Both the position numbers and the translations under genes were made by a program. 64,000 nt of DNA from an uncultured Pelagibacteraceae bacterium (GTDB lineage: Bacteria > Pseudomonadota > Alphaproteobacteria > Pelagibacterales > Pelagibacteraceae): assembly GCA_902624465.1 (NCBI GenBank), contig CACNXP010000003.1, forward strand, positions 1 through 64,000, read 5' to 3'. Below, piece by piece: positions 36,277-46,460 of the stretch; positions within the stretch are counted from its first letter, which is position 1, and each line of letters opens with the position of its first letter. The notes beneath the pieces were generated by a model that saw only the letters and a list, made by a program, of their open reading frames with translations, was not told where the DNA came from and made no database searches.

Positions 36277-37017
36277 ATGTATCAAAAAATAGGCTTAAAA
36301 ATGGCCACAAGTTATTCCCCAAATTTTAATTTACCCAAAAGAGTAAAAAACAGAATTAAATTTATTATAATTCATTACACAGGTATGAAAAAAGAATCTG
36401 CAGCTATTAAAAGACTGCAAGACCCAAAATCAAAAGTTAGTTCACATTATTTGATAAAAAATAATGGTGGAATAATAAATTTAGTTCCTGATCTTTATGA
36501 GGCTTGGCACGCAGGTGTTTCAAGCTGGAAGCATTACACATCATTAAATAAAAATTCAATTGGAATTGAACTTACTAATCCTGGCCACCAGTATGGTTAT
36601 AGAAATTTTTCATCTAAACAAATTTTATCACTTAAAAAATTACTTTATTTTCTAATAAAAAAATATAGGATTAAAAAAAATTGTGTTCTTGGTCATTCCG
36701 ATATATCACCGAGCCGTAAAAAAGATCCTGGTGAAAAATTTCCTTGGGAAATATTAGCGAAAAAAAAATTAGTTTTTTGGCACAATTTAAATCAAAAAAA
36801 AATTAAAAATTTAAGACATGAAAATCTTTTAACAAATATTGAGGAAAAGATTTTCTTAAAAAATCTCCATAAAATTGGATATAATGATGTTAAGGGTTTC
36901 AAATTTCGAAAAAATATGAAGCACCTTACACTAGCTTTCCAAAGACGATTTAGACAAAGTCTTGTTAATGGTAAGATTGATAAAGAGTGTCTATTAATTA
37001 GTAAAAACCTTCTTTAA
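36277..37017 (+). CDS. AmpD-like N-acetylmuramoyl-L-alanine amidase
   Basis: IIIHYTGM, SSHYLIKNNGGIINLVPDLYEAWHAG, GHSDISPSRKKDPGEKFPW. Confidence 0.87.
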   Translation: MYQKIGLKMATSYSPNFNLPKRVKNRIKFIIIHYTGMKKESAAIKRLQDPKSKVSSHYLIKNNGGIINLVPDLYEAWHAGVSSWKHYTSLNKNSIGIELTNPGHQYGYRNFSSKQILSLKKLLYFLIKKYRIKKNCVLGHSDISPSRKKDPGEKFPWEILAKKKLVFWHNLNQKKIKNLRHENLLTNIEEKIFLKNLHKIGYNDVKGFKFRKNMKHLTLAFQRRFRQSLVNGKIDKECLLISKNLL

Positions 37018-37064
37018 CAATAAAAATTTAGCTTGAAATAACAAATTTTAGTAATAAGTTGAAA

Positions 37065-37422
37065 GTGCCAGATGAACGACTTATCGCTTTAAAATTTTAA
37101 AGAGGAAAGTCCGGACTCTACAAAGATGCAGTGCCAGGTAATACCTGGCAGGGGCGACCCTAGGGATAGTGCCACAGAAAATATACCGCCTTAACAAGGC
37201 AAGGGTGAAAAGGTGTGGTAAGAGCACACCGGTTCTATTGGTAACAATGAACGCTGGAAAACCCCACTGAGAGCAAGACTAAGTAGAGATGACATTGTTG
37301 AAAAACTAAAAGCTATCTTTGGCTCGTCATCAGGGTTAGTTGCTTGAGCTTAAGAGAGATCTTGAGCCTAGACAAATGGTAAGTTTAAACGACAGAACCC
37401 GGCTTATAGTTCATCTGGCTTT
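37065..37422 (+). ncRNA. rnpB: RNase P RNA, bacterial type A-like
   Basis: P1 GCCAGATGAAC (37067-37077) pairs with GTTCATCTGGC (37409-37419); GAGGAAAGTCCGGACTC, GGTAAGAGCACACCGG and GACAGAACCCGGCTTATAG conserved regions. Confidence 0.96.
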
Positions 37423-37509
37423 TTAATCGAAAATAAATATTACCTAAATGTTCACGTTTTGATTCACTATCATCCTCAATTAACCTACTTCAATTATAAA
37501 TAGTATTTG

Positions 37510-37538
37510 TTGACTCATTTCAAAAAAACCCATAATAT
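37510..37538 (+). promoter_or_regulatory. Sigma70-like promoter upstream of mraZ
   Basis: TTGACT (37510-37515), 17-bp spacer, TAATAT (37533-37538). Confidence 0.65.
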
Positions 37539-37552
37539 CCCATAAATTCCCA
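37528..37552 (-). promoter_or_regulatory. Putative MraZ operator: three TGGGN boxes at 10-bp period on the minus strand
   Basis: Plus strand ACCCA-TAATA-TCCCA-TAAAT-TCCCA; minus strand TGGGA-N5-TGGGA-N5-TGGGT. Confidence 0.7.
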
Positions 37553-37581
37553 AATAAGGGATTTATAGGACTTTATGGTTT

Positions 37582-38037
37582 ATGTTTTTATCGACCTACG
37601 AAAACAAATTGGACAAAAAAGGAAGGGTGTCAGTGCCTGCAAGTTATAGATCATATTTGTCTAATTTAGGTTATAATGGTGTAATCTGTTATCCATCATT
37701 TAATAATCAATCAATAGAGGCATGGCCTCAAGACAGAATAGAAAAAATTTCAAATTCTATAGACTCTTTAAATCCTTTTGAGGAAAAAAGAGATTTTTTT
37801 GCAACATCAATTTTATCAGAAAGCACAAATTTACAATTTGATAGCGAAGGAAGAATTTCAATTACTTCAAAATTATTAAAACATGCTAAAATCAAAAATA
37901 GCATGGTCTTTGTTGGTCAGGGTAAAACATTCCAAATATGGGAACCAACAATATTTGAAAAATTTAAGGTCAATGCAAGAAAAAAAGCTAATTTAAATCG
38001 AGCCAGCCTTAAATGGGAGCATCAACTAAATAAATAA
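37582..38037 (+). CDS. mraZ: Division/cell wall cluster transcriptional regulator MraZ
   Basis: [21 protein letters not shown] and second AbrB-like repeat [17 protein letters not shown]. Confidence 0.94.
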   Translation: MFLSTYENKLDKKGRVSVPASYRSYLSNLGYNGVICYPSFNNQSIEAWPQDRIEKISNSIDSLNPFEEKRDFFATSILSESTNLQFDSEGRISITSKLLKHAKIKNSMVFVGQGKTFQIWEPTIFEKFKVNARKKANLNRASLKWEHQLNK

Positions 38038-38051
38038 CGGGGGATAATATA

Positions 38052-39512
38052 ATGACAATTAATTTTAAGGTACCAGAAATAAAAGAACTTCAACCAAGGC
38101 TTTTAGTCATGGGAATAGGCGGAGCAGGTGGAAATGCCATAAATGAAATGATTGATAACGGAATGCAAGGTGTTGAATTTATAGCGGTAAATACTGACGC
38201 TCAAGATTTAAAACATAGCAAAGCAAAATCTAAAATTCAAATTGGTTTAAATTTGACTAAAGGTTTAGGAGCTGGAGCAAAACTTGATATTGGTCAAGCT
38301 GCTGCTGATGAGTCTCTAAATGATATAGTGAATATTCTACAAGGTGCGAATATGGTTTTCATAGCTGCTGGTATGGGAGGCGGAACAGGTACGGGTGCTG
38401 CACATGTTATTGCAAGAGCTGCAAAGGAATTGAATATTTTAACAGTTGGAGTAGTTACATTACCATTCTTATATGAAGGTCCTTCAAGAATGAGAAGAGC
38501 TCAACAAGGTTTAGAAGAACTAAGAAGACATGTTGATACGATTATAGTTATTCCAAATCAAAATTTATTTAAGATTGCTAATGAGCAAACTACATTTGAA
38601 GAGTCGTTTAATCTTTCAAATAACGTATTAATGCATGGTGTCCAGAGTATTACTGATTTAATGGTAAGACCTGGATTGATCAATCTTGATTTTGCTGACG
38701 TGGAATCCGTTATGGCTTCAATGGGTAAAGCTATGATGGGCACTGGTGAAGCTGAAGGAGAAGGTAGATCAATGAAAGCAGCCGAGATGGCTATTAGTAA
38801 TCCATTAATTGATGATTATACTTTAAAAGGAGCAAAAGGATTATTAGTCAATATTACTGGAGGTAAAGATCTTAAATTATTTGAAGTTGATGAAGCAGTC
38901 AATAAGGTTAGAGCAGAAGTAGATCCTGAAGCTGAATTAATTATTGGCGCTATCACAGATCCAGAACTTGACGGAAAAATGAGAGTTTCAATTGTAGCCA
39001 CATCTTTAGATGGTCAACAACCAGAAACAAAATCAGTTATTAACATGGTACATCGTATTCAAAATCGAAATCCTGGCTATTCTGATTTTGGCACAACTTT
39101 AGGTACAACCTCCTTTAATTTCCAGAATACTAATTCCAACCCAATTTCTGATGGTGCAACTGCACTTAAACTTGAAAATGAGATAGTATCAGAAGGTGTT
39201 CATAGTCAGTCAGTTGATGAAGTAAACAATCAGTATCATGAAGAATTGTTAAAAAATCAAGAAGCTGAAAATATTGTTGAAAACATCTCAGAGGACAATG
39301 ATACTTCTTTTTCACAAGAAGCATTAAGTTCGTCTAATACTGAAGAATCTTCAAATGATTTAAAGGAATTTGGTGTGGATACAGATGAACCAGATCTATT
39401 TAATACAGAAAATCAAGCTTCAACATCTGAAGATTTGCTTGGATCATCAGATGAAGATCAAGAAGAGGATGATTTAGAAATACCTGCATTTTTACGAAGA
39501 CAAAAAAATTAA
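38052..39512 (+). CDS. ftsZ: Cell division GTPase FtsZ
   Basis: [13 protein letters not shown] tubulin signature, acidic C-terminal linker and terminal peptide [14 protein letters not shown]. Confidence 0.97.
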   Translation: MTINFKVPEIKELQPRLLVMGIGGAGGNAINEMIDNGMQGVEFIAVNTDAQDLKHSKAKSKIQIGLNLTKGLGAGAKLDIGQAAADESLNDIVNILQGANMVFIAAGMGGGTGTGAAHVIARAAKELNILTVGVVTLPFLYEGPSRMRRAQQGLEELRRHVDTIIVIPNQNLFKIANEQTTFEESFNLSNNVLMHGVQSITDLMVRPGLINLDFADVESVMASMGKAMMGTGEAEGEGRSMKAAEMAISNPLIDDYTLKGAKGLLVNITGGKDLKLFEVDEAVNKVRAEVDPEAELIIGAITDPELDGKMRVSIVATSLDGQQPETKSVINMVHRIQNRNPGYSDFGTTLGTTSFNFQNTNSNPISDGATALKLENEIVSEGVHSQSVDEVNNQYHEELLKNQEAENIVENISEDNDTSFSQEALSSSNTEESSNDLKEFGVDTDEPDLFNTENQASTSEDLLGSSDEDQEEDDLEIPAFLRRQKN

Positions 39513-39530
39513 TGGTCTTCGAAAAAATAA

Positions 39531-40541
39531 ATGGAAGCCACCATGGTATCGGATGCTCCAAAACATTATCCGGTATTGCTTAATGAAATAATTAGCATTA
39601 TTACCCCTCAACATGGTGGCACATTTATTGATTGTACTTTTGGTCAAGGTGGTTACACAAAAAAAATTTTAAGTTATAAAGATACTCAGGTAATTGCAAT
39701 TGATAGAGATATAGAAAGTAAAAAAATTGCGGATAAAATTTCTGAAAAGTTCCCGAACAGATTTATTTTCAAACATAAAAAGTTTAGTCAATTAGACAAC
39801 CTCAAACTTAAAAATGAAAAAATCAGAGGGATACTCCTAGATTTAGGTTATTCTTTTACTCAAATCAAAGATCCAAAAAAAGGTTTATCATTTAATTCTG
39901 TTGGAGATCTAAATATGCAAATGGGTTTAAATAATTTTTCTGCAAGTGACGCAATAAATAATCTGGATGCACATGAATTAGAGAAAATTTTTAAATTTTT
40001 TGGTGAAGAATTAGAAGCCAAAAGAATAGCTTCTAACATCGTTAAAGAAAGAAAGATAAAAAAAATTGATACAAAAAAATTAGTCGAATTGGTAGAAAAA
40101 TCAAAAAAAAGAAAAAGTTTTAAGACAAATAATTCTACAAAAACTTTTCAAGCTCTAAGAATTTTTGTCAATAAAGAAATGAGTGAATTAATATATGGTT
40201 TAATTGCAGCAACAAAAGTACTAAAAAAAAATGGCATATTGGCAGTTGTAACTTTTCATTCGTTGGAGGATAAAATTGTAAAATATTTTTTTAAAAGTTT
40301 ATCTGAAAAAAAAAGCATATCTCGGTATATGCCAAATATAAATCAACCTGAAACATTATTTAGGATGGTTGAGAAAAAACCAATTACACCATCAGCTAAA
40401 GAATTAAGAGAAAATATTCCATCAAGATCAGCAAAACTCAGATATGTAATAAAGAAAAATGATTTTTATAATTTTGAGACAGATATAGCTAAAAAATTTA
40501 AAACACTTTTAGATATTGAGAGATTTGGTGAAAAATTATGA
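39531..40541 (+). CDS. rsmH: 16S rRNA (cytosine(1402)-N(4))-methyltransferase RsmH
   Basis: [41 protein letters not shown]; start may be internal (39543). Confidence 0.95.
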   Translation: MEATMVSDAPKHYPVLLNEIISIITPQHGGTFIDCTFGQGGYTKKILSYKDTQVIAIDRDIESKKIADKISEKFPNRFIFKHKKFSQLDNLKLKNEKIRGILLDLGYSFTQIKDPKKGLSFNSVGDLNMQMGLNNFSASDAINNLDAHELEKIFKFFGEELEAKRIASNIVKERKIKKIDTKKLVELVEKSKKRKSFKTNNSTKTFQALRIFVNKEMSELIYGLIAATKVLKKNGILAVVTFHSLEDKIVKYFFKSLSEKKSISRYMPNINQPETLFRMVEKKPITPSAKELRENIPSRSAKLRYVIKKNDFYNFETDIAKKFKTLLDIERFGEKL

Positions 40542-40846
40542 AAAAATTTTTTGTTACACTCTTTGTATTTTCTTTAATTTTCTTAACGGCAATAATTAAA
40601 AACTCAACAAAGAGGATTGATGATGAAATATTTGTCTTAAAAGAAAACATCAGAGATTTAAAAAAAAATTTTGAAAATACTAGATTGGAATTTGATTATT
40701 TGAGTTCTAATGAAAAATTACTTCAGTTTCAAAACCTGTACTTTGACAATGAATTAATAAAATTTGATATCCAGAAAATTCAAACAATTACTAGAAAACA
40801 TAATGAAATCGAAATAGGTCAATTAAGTTTTAATAAAAATGAGTAA
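40538..40846 (+). CDS. ftsL: FtsL-like cell division protein
   Basis: 102 aa, N-terminal TM plus coiled coil, located between rsmH and ftsI. Confidence 0.75.
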   Translation: MKKFFVTLFVFSLIFLTAIIKNSTKRIDDEIFVLKENIRDLKKNFENTRLEFDYLSSNEKLLQFQNLYFDNELIKFDIQKIQTITRKHNEIEIGQLSFNKNE

Positions 40847-42530
40847 TAAAAATTCGCAAATTATTTTAGAGGATAATCGTAATGATTTTTCTTTTAAAAA
40901 AAATAAATCTAATATTAATATTTCATTTAATAGGGTTTCATTTATTTTTTTTATCTTTTTTATAATTTTTATAATTTTTTCTATACACTTAGTACATCTT
41001 GGCTCTAGAGACTCCAAAAAAGTAATAAATGAAAATTTGACTAGTACTTCCAATAAACTTTATAGAGCAGACATAATTGATAGAAATGGAAAATACCTAA
41101 GTAAGACAATAAGCTCAATTGATATTGGAATAAGCACTAGAAAAGTTATTGATAAAAAAAAGTTATTAATAAATTTAAAATATATTTTTCCTAATAAAGA
41201 TTTTGTCAAAATTCAAAATCAATTGAAAAATAAAAAATTTTTTTACTTAGAAAAAAAAATATCTGAAGAAAATTATGAAAAGGTAATGAAACTAGGTGAT
41301 AAATCAATTCAACCTGAAGAAAAATTAACAAGGATTTATCCTGAAAAAAACTTATTTAGTCATATTCTTGGTCAAATTGATAATGATAATAACGGAGTCT
41401 CAGGTCTAGAAAAATCATTAGATAAAATTTTAAGAAATAGTAAAGAACCTATTCAATTAACAGTAGATAAAGACCTACAATTTTTAATCAGGGAAGAATT
41501 AATTAAATTCAACAAAATTTTTAATACCATTGGCAGTGCTGCAATTTTGATGGATGTAAATAATGGTGAAATACTATCTTTAGTTTCTCTTCCTGATTTT
41601 GATCCAAATCAGAGAAAAAAAATCTCAGATACAAATTATATAAATCGGGTCACCAAAGGTGTCTATGAATTTGGATCTGTATTTAAAACTTTCACATTAG
41701 CCGCTGCTCTTAATGAAAAAATTATTACTGCTGAAACAGAATATGTTGATTTACCAAAATCTCTTATGTGTGCAGGATTTCCGATAAGAGAATATGACAA
41801 AAAAATCCCATCCAATCTTACTGCTGAACAAATATTAGTTCGTTCTGGCAACATAGGATCTGTTAGAATTGCTCAGCAAGTGGGCGAAGAAAAATTTAAG
41901 TCATTTTTATCAAAGATTGGAGTTTTAGAAAAAATTGACTTTGATATTGAGGAAGTAGGAAAACCAATACAATTCAATTGGGGAAAATGTCCACTTGCTA
42001 CAGCATCATTTGGTCATGGTATTACAACTACATTACTTCAATTAGCAAAAGCTTATTCTATTGTTGTTAATGGGGGTTATCAAATAAAACCAAAGTTGGT
42101 CAAAAATAATAACAATGAAAAAAAAGAAAAAATTTTAAGTCAAGACTTATCAAGAGAAATTTTACCGATCTTGAGAAAAATTGTTTCAACAAAAGATGGA
42201 ACCGCATCACTGGCAAATGTAAATGGATATGAAATTGGTGGTAAAACAGGAACAGCCGAAAAAAGTGCTGATGGAGAGTATTCAAACAAGAAGATTAATT
42301 CTTTTGTGTCAGTATTTCCAACATCTAAACCAAAATTTGTTTTAGCCGTTATGTTGGATGAACCAAAAATAAATGAAAACTATATTTATCATTATAGAGA
42401 TGGATCAAACATAAAGTATAAAGGGACACCTTTTAATACTGCTGGATGGACAACAGTCGAAGCTACGGGTCAAATTGTTGAAAAAATTGGGCCTATTTTA
42501 GCCACAAAATATAGTGAATTTAATTTCTAA
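40839..42530 (+). CDS. ftsI: Peptidoglycan D,D-transpeptidase FtsI/PBP3
   Basis: SVFKTFT (SxxK), SGN and GGKTGTAEK active-site motifs; N-terminal TM. Confidence 0.95.
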   Translation: MSNKNSQIILEDNRNDFSFKKNKSNINISFNRVSFIFFIFFIIFIIFSIHLVHLGSRDSKKVINENLTSTSNKLYRADIIDRNGKYLSKTISSIDIGISTRKVIDKKKLLINLKYIFPNKDFVKIQNQLKNKKFFYLEKKISEENYEKVMKLGDKSIQPEEKLTRIYPEKNLFSHILGQIDNDNNGVSGLEKSLDKILRNSKEPIQLTVDKDLQFLIREELIKFNKIFNTIGSAAILMDVNNGEILSLVSLPDFDPNQRKKISDTNYINRVTKGVYEFGSVFKTFTLAAALNEKIITAETEYVDLPKSLMCAGFPIREYDKKIPSNLTAEQILVRSGNIGSVRIAQQVGEEKFKSFLSKIGVLEKIDFDIEEVGKPIQFNWGKCPLATASFGHGITTTLLQLAKAYSIVVNGGYQIKPKLVKNNNNEKKEKILSQDLSREILPILRKIVSTKDGTASLANVNGYEIGGKTGTAEKSADGEYSNKKINSFVSVFPTSKPKFVLAVMLDEPKINENYIYHYRDGSNIKYKGTPFNTAGWTTVEATGQIVEKIGPILATKYSEFNF

Positions 42531-45374
42531 ATGTTACTTAAAGATTATTTCCCAAATATTGGAAAAAAATATGAAAAGACTTTTTTTTCTGGCATCTGTT
42601 TTGAGAGTTCAAAAGTAAAAAAAGATAGTGTCTTTTTTGCGATTAAAGGCACAAATATTGATGGAAATAATTTCATATTAGATGCAATAAACAAAGGCTC
42701 AAAAATTATCGTAACTGAAAAAAAAATAACAAAATTTCCAAATGGAGTATTAATTATTCACTCAAAAAATGTGAGAAAATTATTAGCCGAAGTTTCATTT
42801 AAAATTTATAATAAAAAACCATCAAATTTAATAGCAATTACAGGAACTAATGGAAAGTCCTCCGTAGCTGATTTTTATTATCAAATATTAAAATTTAATA
42901 AAAGAAAAGTTGCATCAATTGGAACTTTGGGTGTTAAATCGAACAACAAATATATCAATTTATCCAATACAACCATCGACCCAATTCAATTGGGGAAGAT
43001 ATTGAATTATCTTAAAAATCAGAAAGTAGATGATGTAATATTAGAAGCTTCAAGTCATGGTTTAAGTCAAAATAGGTTAGATGGTTTAAAATTTAATTCA
43101 GGAATATTTACAAATTTATCTCAAGATCATTTAGATTATCATAAAAATTTAAAAGATTATTTAATCGCAAAACTCTATCTTTTTGAGAAACTTCTACCTA
43201 TTAAAGGCAATGTAATTACTGATGAAAAGATACCTGAATTTAGAAACATAAAAAAAATTGCATTAAAGAGAAATTTAAATGTTTTTTCTATAAATAATCC
43301 AAAAAATCATTTTAAAATTTTATCTCATTATTTTGTAGGTGAGAAACAAATGTTAATAATTAAATATAAAAACTTAATCAAAAATATTAAGCTCAATCTT
43401 ATAGGTAAAATACAATTCAAGAACATAATGATGGCAATTATAGCTGCCCAAAAAAGTAATCTAAGTTTAAATAAAATTTTGGCAGTTATTCCAAAAATAA
43501 GATCTGTTGAGGGAAGACTAGAAAAAATTGGCAATATTAAAAATAAATCTAAAGTTATCTTGGATTACGCACACACACCAGATGCATTAAGAATATCTCT
43601 TCTTTCACTAAGAGAGCAATTTCCTAATAAAAAAATTGTTCTTTTGTTTGGCTGTGGTGGAAATAGAGATCAAAATAAAAGATCAAAAATGGGTAAAATA
43701 GCTTCATTATATGCAGATCAAATATATTTGACAGATGATAATCCTAGACTGGAAAATCCTAATAAAATCAGAAAAGATATTAAAAGAGGGATAAATAGTA
43801 AAAAAATATCGGAAATTTCTGATAGAGCAAAGGCGATTTCTGAAGCGGTCAAAAATTTAACTACAGGCAATATCTTATTAGTTGCAGGCAAGGGTCATGA
43901 AAAAATTCAAGAAATTGGTAATCGTAAAATTTATTTTTCAGATAAAAAAATAATTTTAAACGCAATTAAATTAAAAAATTTGAATTTATCAAATAATTTG
44001 AAATTAAATCTTATTAAAGAGTCATCTGGTGATAAAAAATTAAATACAAATTTAACTCTGGGACAAGCTAGAATTAATTCAAAAGAAGTTAAAAAAAATG
44101 ATATTTTTTTTGCTATACGAGGCAGGAAAAATGATGGAAATAAGTTTGTAGAAGAAGCTCTGAAGAAAAAAGCTTCTATAGTAGTTGTAAATAAAATTAA
44201 AAAAAAATTAGATTATAAAAAACAAATAAAAGTAATGGATTCATTAAAATTTTTGACCGAAACATCAAATATTTTCAGAGAGAATATTGATGCAAAGATA
44301 ATTGCAATAACAGGGAGCTGTGGAAAAACTACACTTAAGGAATTATTGGGCAAAACTTTAAAAAAAATTTCTAAAACAACTATTTCCCCAAAATCTTATA
44401 ATAACAAATATGGGGTTCCATTAAGCCTTTTTAATTTGAGTAAGAACGATAATTATGGAGTTTTGGAAGTCGGCATGGATAAAAAAGGGGAAATTGATTA
44501 TTTATCAAAAATTATCAAACCAGACATAAGCGTTATAACTAATATAAATTACGCTCATGCTAAAAATTTTAAGAATATAAAAGATATTGCACTTGCAAAA
44601 TCTGAAATAATTTCAAATACAAGACCAAATGGTTTTGTGATTTTAAATGCAGATGATAATTTTTTTAAATTACATCAAAAAATAGCTACCGAAAATAATA
44701 TTAATACAATTTCATTTGGGATCAAAAATCATAAATCTGATTTGAAGTTAATTAGTATTATTAAAATTAATAATAATTTTAAAATAAATATCAAAGCTAA
44801 AGATTTAAACAAAAGTTTTGTGATTTCTAATAATTTTCAAAATAATATTTATAATATTTTAGCTGCTTTAGCGGTAATGAGTATTAATATTGATATTACA
44901 AAATTAGATAAAAAAGTTTTTTTTAATTTTACAACTCCCCAAGGGAGAGGAGATTTATCAAGAATAAAAATAAATAAAAAAAACATAAACCTAATAGATG
45001 AAAGTTATAATTCAAATCCTTTATCCCTTAAATCTGCGATATTAAATTATGATAAAGTAAAGAGCAAAAAATTCAAAAAGTATCTCTTACTTGGTGATAT
45101 GTTAGAACTTGGAACTCATTCTAAAAAACTTCACCAGTCAATTGTTCCAATAATCAATAAAACAAAAATTGATAAAATTTTCTTAAAGGGAAACTATATA
45201 AGTCAAATATTCAAAAAGATTGCAAAATCAAAAAGAGGTAAAGTTTTCAAAACCAACTCTCAGATGATTAAATTTATTAAAAATGATTTGAATAATAACG
45301 ATTATTTAATGGTTAAAGCCTCAAATGCGACAGGTTTTAATAAGATGATAAATGATTTAAAAGGAATTAAGTAG
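42531..45374 (+). CDS. MurE-MurF fusion (UDP-MurNAc-tripeptide synthetase / UDP-MurNAc-tripeptide--D-Ala-D-Ala ligase)
   Basis: 947 aa with two Mur ligase P-loops (AITGTNGKSS and AITGSCGKTT) and DAP-type DNPR motif (TDDNPRLENP) in the MurE half; uninterrupted frame. Confidence 0.93.
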   Translation: MLLKDYFPNIGKKYEKTFFSGICFESSKVKKDSVFFAIKGTNIDGNNFILDAINKGSKIIVTEKKITKFPNGVLIIHSKNVRKLLAEVSFKIYNKKPSNLIAITGTNGKSSVADFYYQILKFNKRKVASIGTLGVKSNNKYINLSNTTIDPIQLGKILNYLKNQKVDDVILEASSHGLSQNRLDGLKFNSGIFTNLSQDHLDYHKNLKDYLIAKLYLFEKLLPIKGNVITDEKIPEFRNIKKIALKRNLNVFSINNPKNHFKILSHYFVGEKQMLIIKYKNLIKNIKLNLIGKIQFKNIMMAIIAAQKSNLSLNKILAVIPKIRSVEGRLEKIGNIKNKSKVILDYAHTPDALRISLLSLREQFPNKKIVLLFGCGGNRDQNKRSKMGKIASLYADQIYLTDDNPRLENPNKIRKDIKRGINSKKISEISDRAKAISEAVKNLTTGNILLVAGKGHEKIQEIGNRKIYFSDKKIILNAIKLKNLNLSNNLKLNLIKESSGDKKLNTNLTLGQARINSKEVKKNDIFFAIRGRKNDGNKFVEEALKKKASIVVVNKIKKKLDYKKQIKVMDSLKFLTETSNIFRENIDAKIIAITGSCGKTTLKELLGKTLKKISKTTISPKSYNNKYGVPLSLFNLSKNDNYGVLEVGMDKKGEIDYLSKIIKPDISVITNINYAHAKNFKNIKDIALAKSEIISNTRPNGFVILNADDNFFKLHQKIATENNINTISFGIKNHKSDLKLISIIKINNNFKINIKAKDLNKSFVISNNFQNNIYNILAALAVMSINIDITKLDKKVFFNFTTPQGRGDLSRIKINKKNINLIDESYNSNPLSLKSAILNYDKVKSKKFKKYLLLGDMLELGTHSKKLHQSIVPIINKTKIDKIFLKGNYISQIFKKIAKSKRGKVFKTNSQMIKFIKNDLNNNDYLMVKASNATGFNKMINDLKGIK

Positions 45375-46460
45375 ATGCTTTATCAATTTTTATTAAACTA
45401 TGTAGATACGTTTGGATTTTTGAATGTTTTTAAATACTTAACTTTCAGAACTGGTTTATCTGTTTTCACATCACTCATAATAGTTTTAATATTTGGAGGG
45501 CCGTTTATTAAATTCTTCTCTAATCAAAAAATTTTAAATCCTATAAGAGATGACGGACCTGAAGATCATATAATAAAAAAAATTGGTACACCAACTATGG
45601 GTGGATTAATTATTCTATTAGGTTTACTCACATCAGTAATTTTGTGGGCAGACTTATCAAATATTAATATTTTGTTTTGTGTGTACATAGCTGTTTCATT
45701 TGGATTATTAGGAGCATTTGATGATTATAAAAAGATAAAGTATAGTAACTCTTCAGGAATTTCATCTAAATTTAAAATAATTTTACAAATTGTATTATCA
45801 ATTATTGGTGTTGTTATTTATGTAAATTTTATAGATTACCAAAATATAACTAATTTATATTTTCCATTTTTTAAAAACTTAATCATTAATCTTGGTTGGT
45901 TTTTTATTCCTTTTGCAATATTTGTAATCATTGGTTCATCTAATGCCGTTAATTTAACAGATGGTTTAGATGGTTTGGCAACTGTTCCAGTAATTTTGGT
46001 GGCAGCATGTTTTGCATTTATTAGTTATGTAACTGGTAATATTGTATTTTCAGATTATCTACAAATTCCTTACATAGAGGGAACTGGAGAGGTAGCGATA
46101 TTTTGTGGAGCTATAATAGGTTCATGCCTTGGATTTTTATGGTTTAACGCACCTCCAGCTAAAATTTTTATGGGTGATACTGGTTCATTGTCTTTAGGAG
46201 GGTCTTTGGGAGCTGTTGGAATAATAACAAAACATGAAATAGTTTTAGCAATTACCGGAGGCCTTTTTGTATTGGAAGCGGTTTCTGTGATGGTTCAAGT
46301 TATTTCATTTAAACTTACTGGAAAAAGAATTTTTAAGATGGCACCTATCCATCATCACTTTGAGAAAAAAGGTTGGCCAGAGTCGACTGTTGTAATAAGG
46401 TTTTGGATCATTTCTATAATTCTTGCAATGATAGGATTAGCTACTTTAAAACTGAGATGA
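45375..46460 (+). CDS. mraY: Phospho-N-acetylmuramoyl-pentapeptide-transferase
   Basis: GTPTMGGLIIL, NLTDGLDGLA, GDTGSLSLGG, MAPIHHHFE. Confidence 0.97.
   Translation: MLYQFLLNYVDTFGFLNVFKYLTFRTGLSVFTSLIIVLIFGGPFIKFFSNQKILNPIRDDGPEDHIIKKIGTPTMGGLIILLGLLTSVILWADLSNINILFCVYIAVSFGLLGAFDDYKKIKYSNSSGISSKFKIILQIVLSIIGVVIYVNFIDYQNITNLYFPFFKNLIINLGWFFIPFAIFVIIGSSNAVNLTDGLDGLATVPVILVAACFAFISYVTGNIVFSDYLQIPYIEGTGEVAIFCGAIIGSCLGFLWFNAPPAKIFMGDTGSLSLGGSLGAVGIITKHEIVLAITGGLFVLEAVSVMVQVISFKLTGKRIFKMAPIHHHFEKKGWPESTVVIRFWIISIILAMIGLATLKLR

Noticed and set aside
37441-37505. Possible CtrA (TTAA-N7-TTAA) and GANTC methylation sites upstream of mraZ
   Set aside because: TTAACCTACTTCAATTA does not match the spacing and a lone GATTC is expected by chance in AT-rich DNA.
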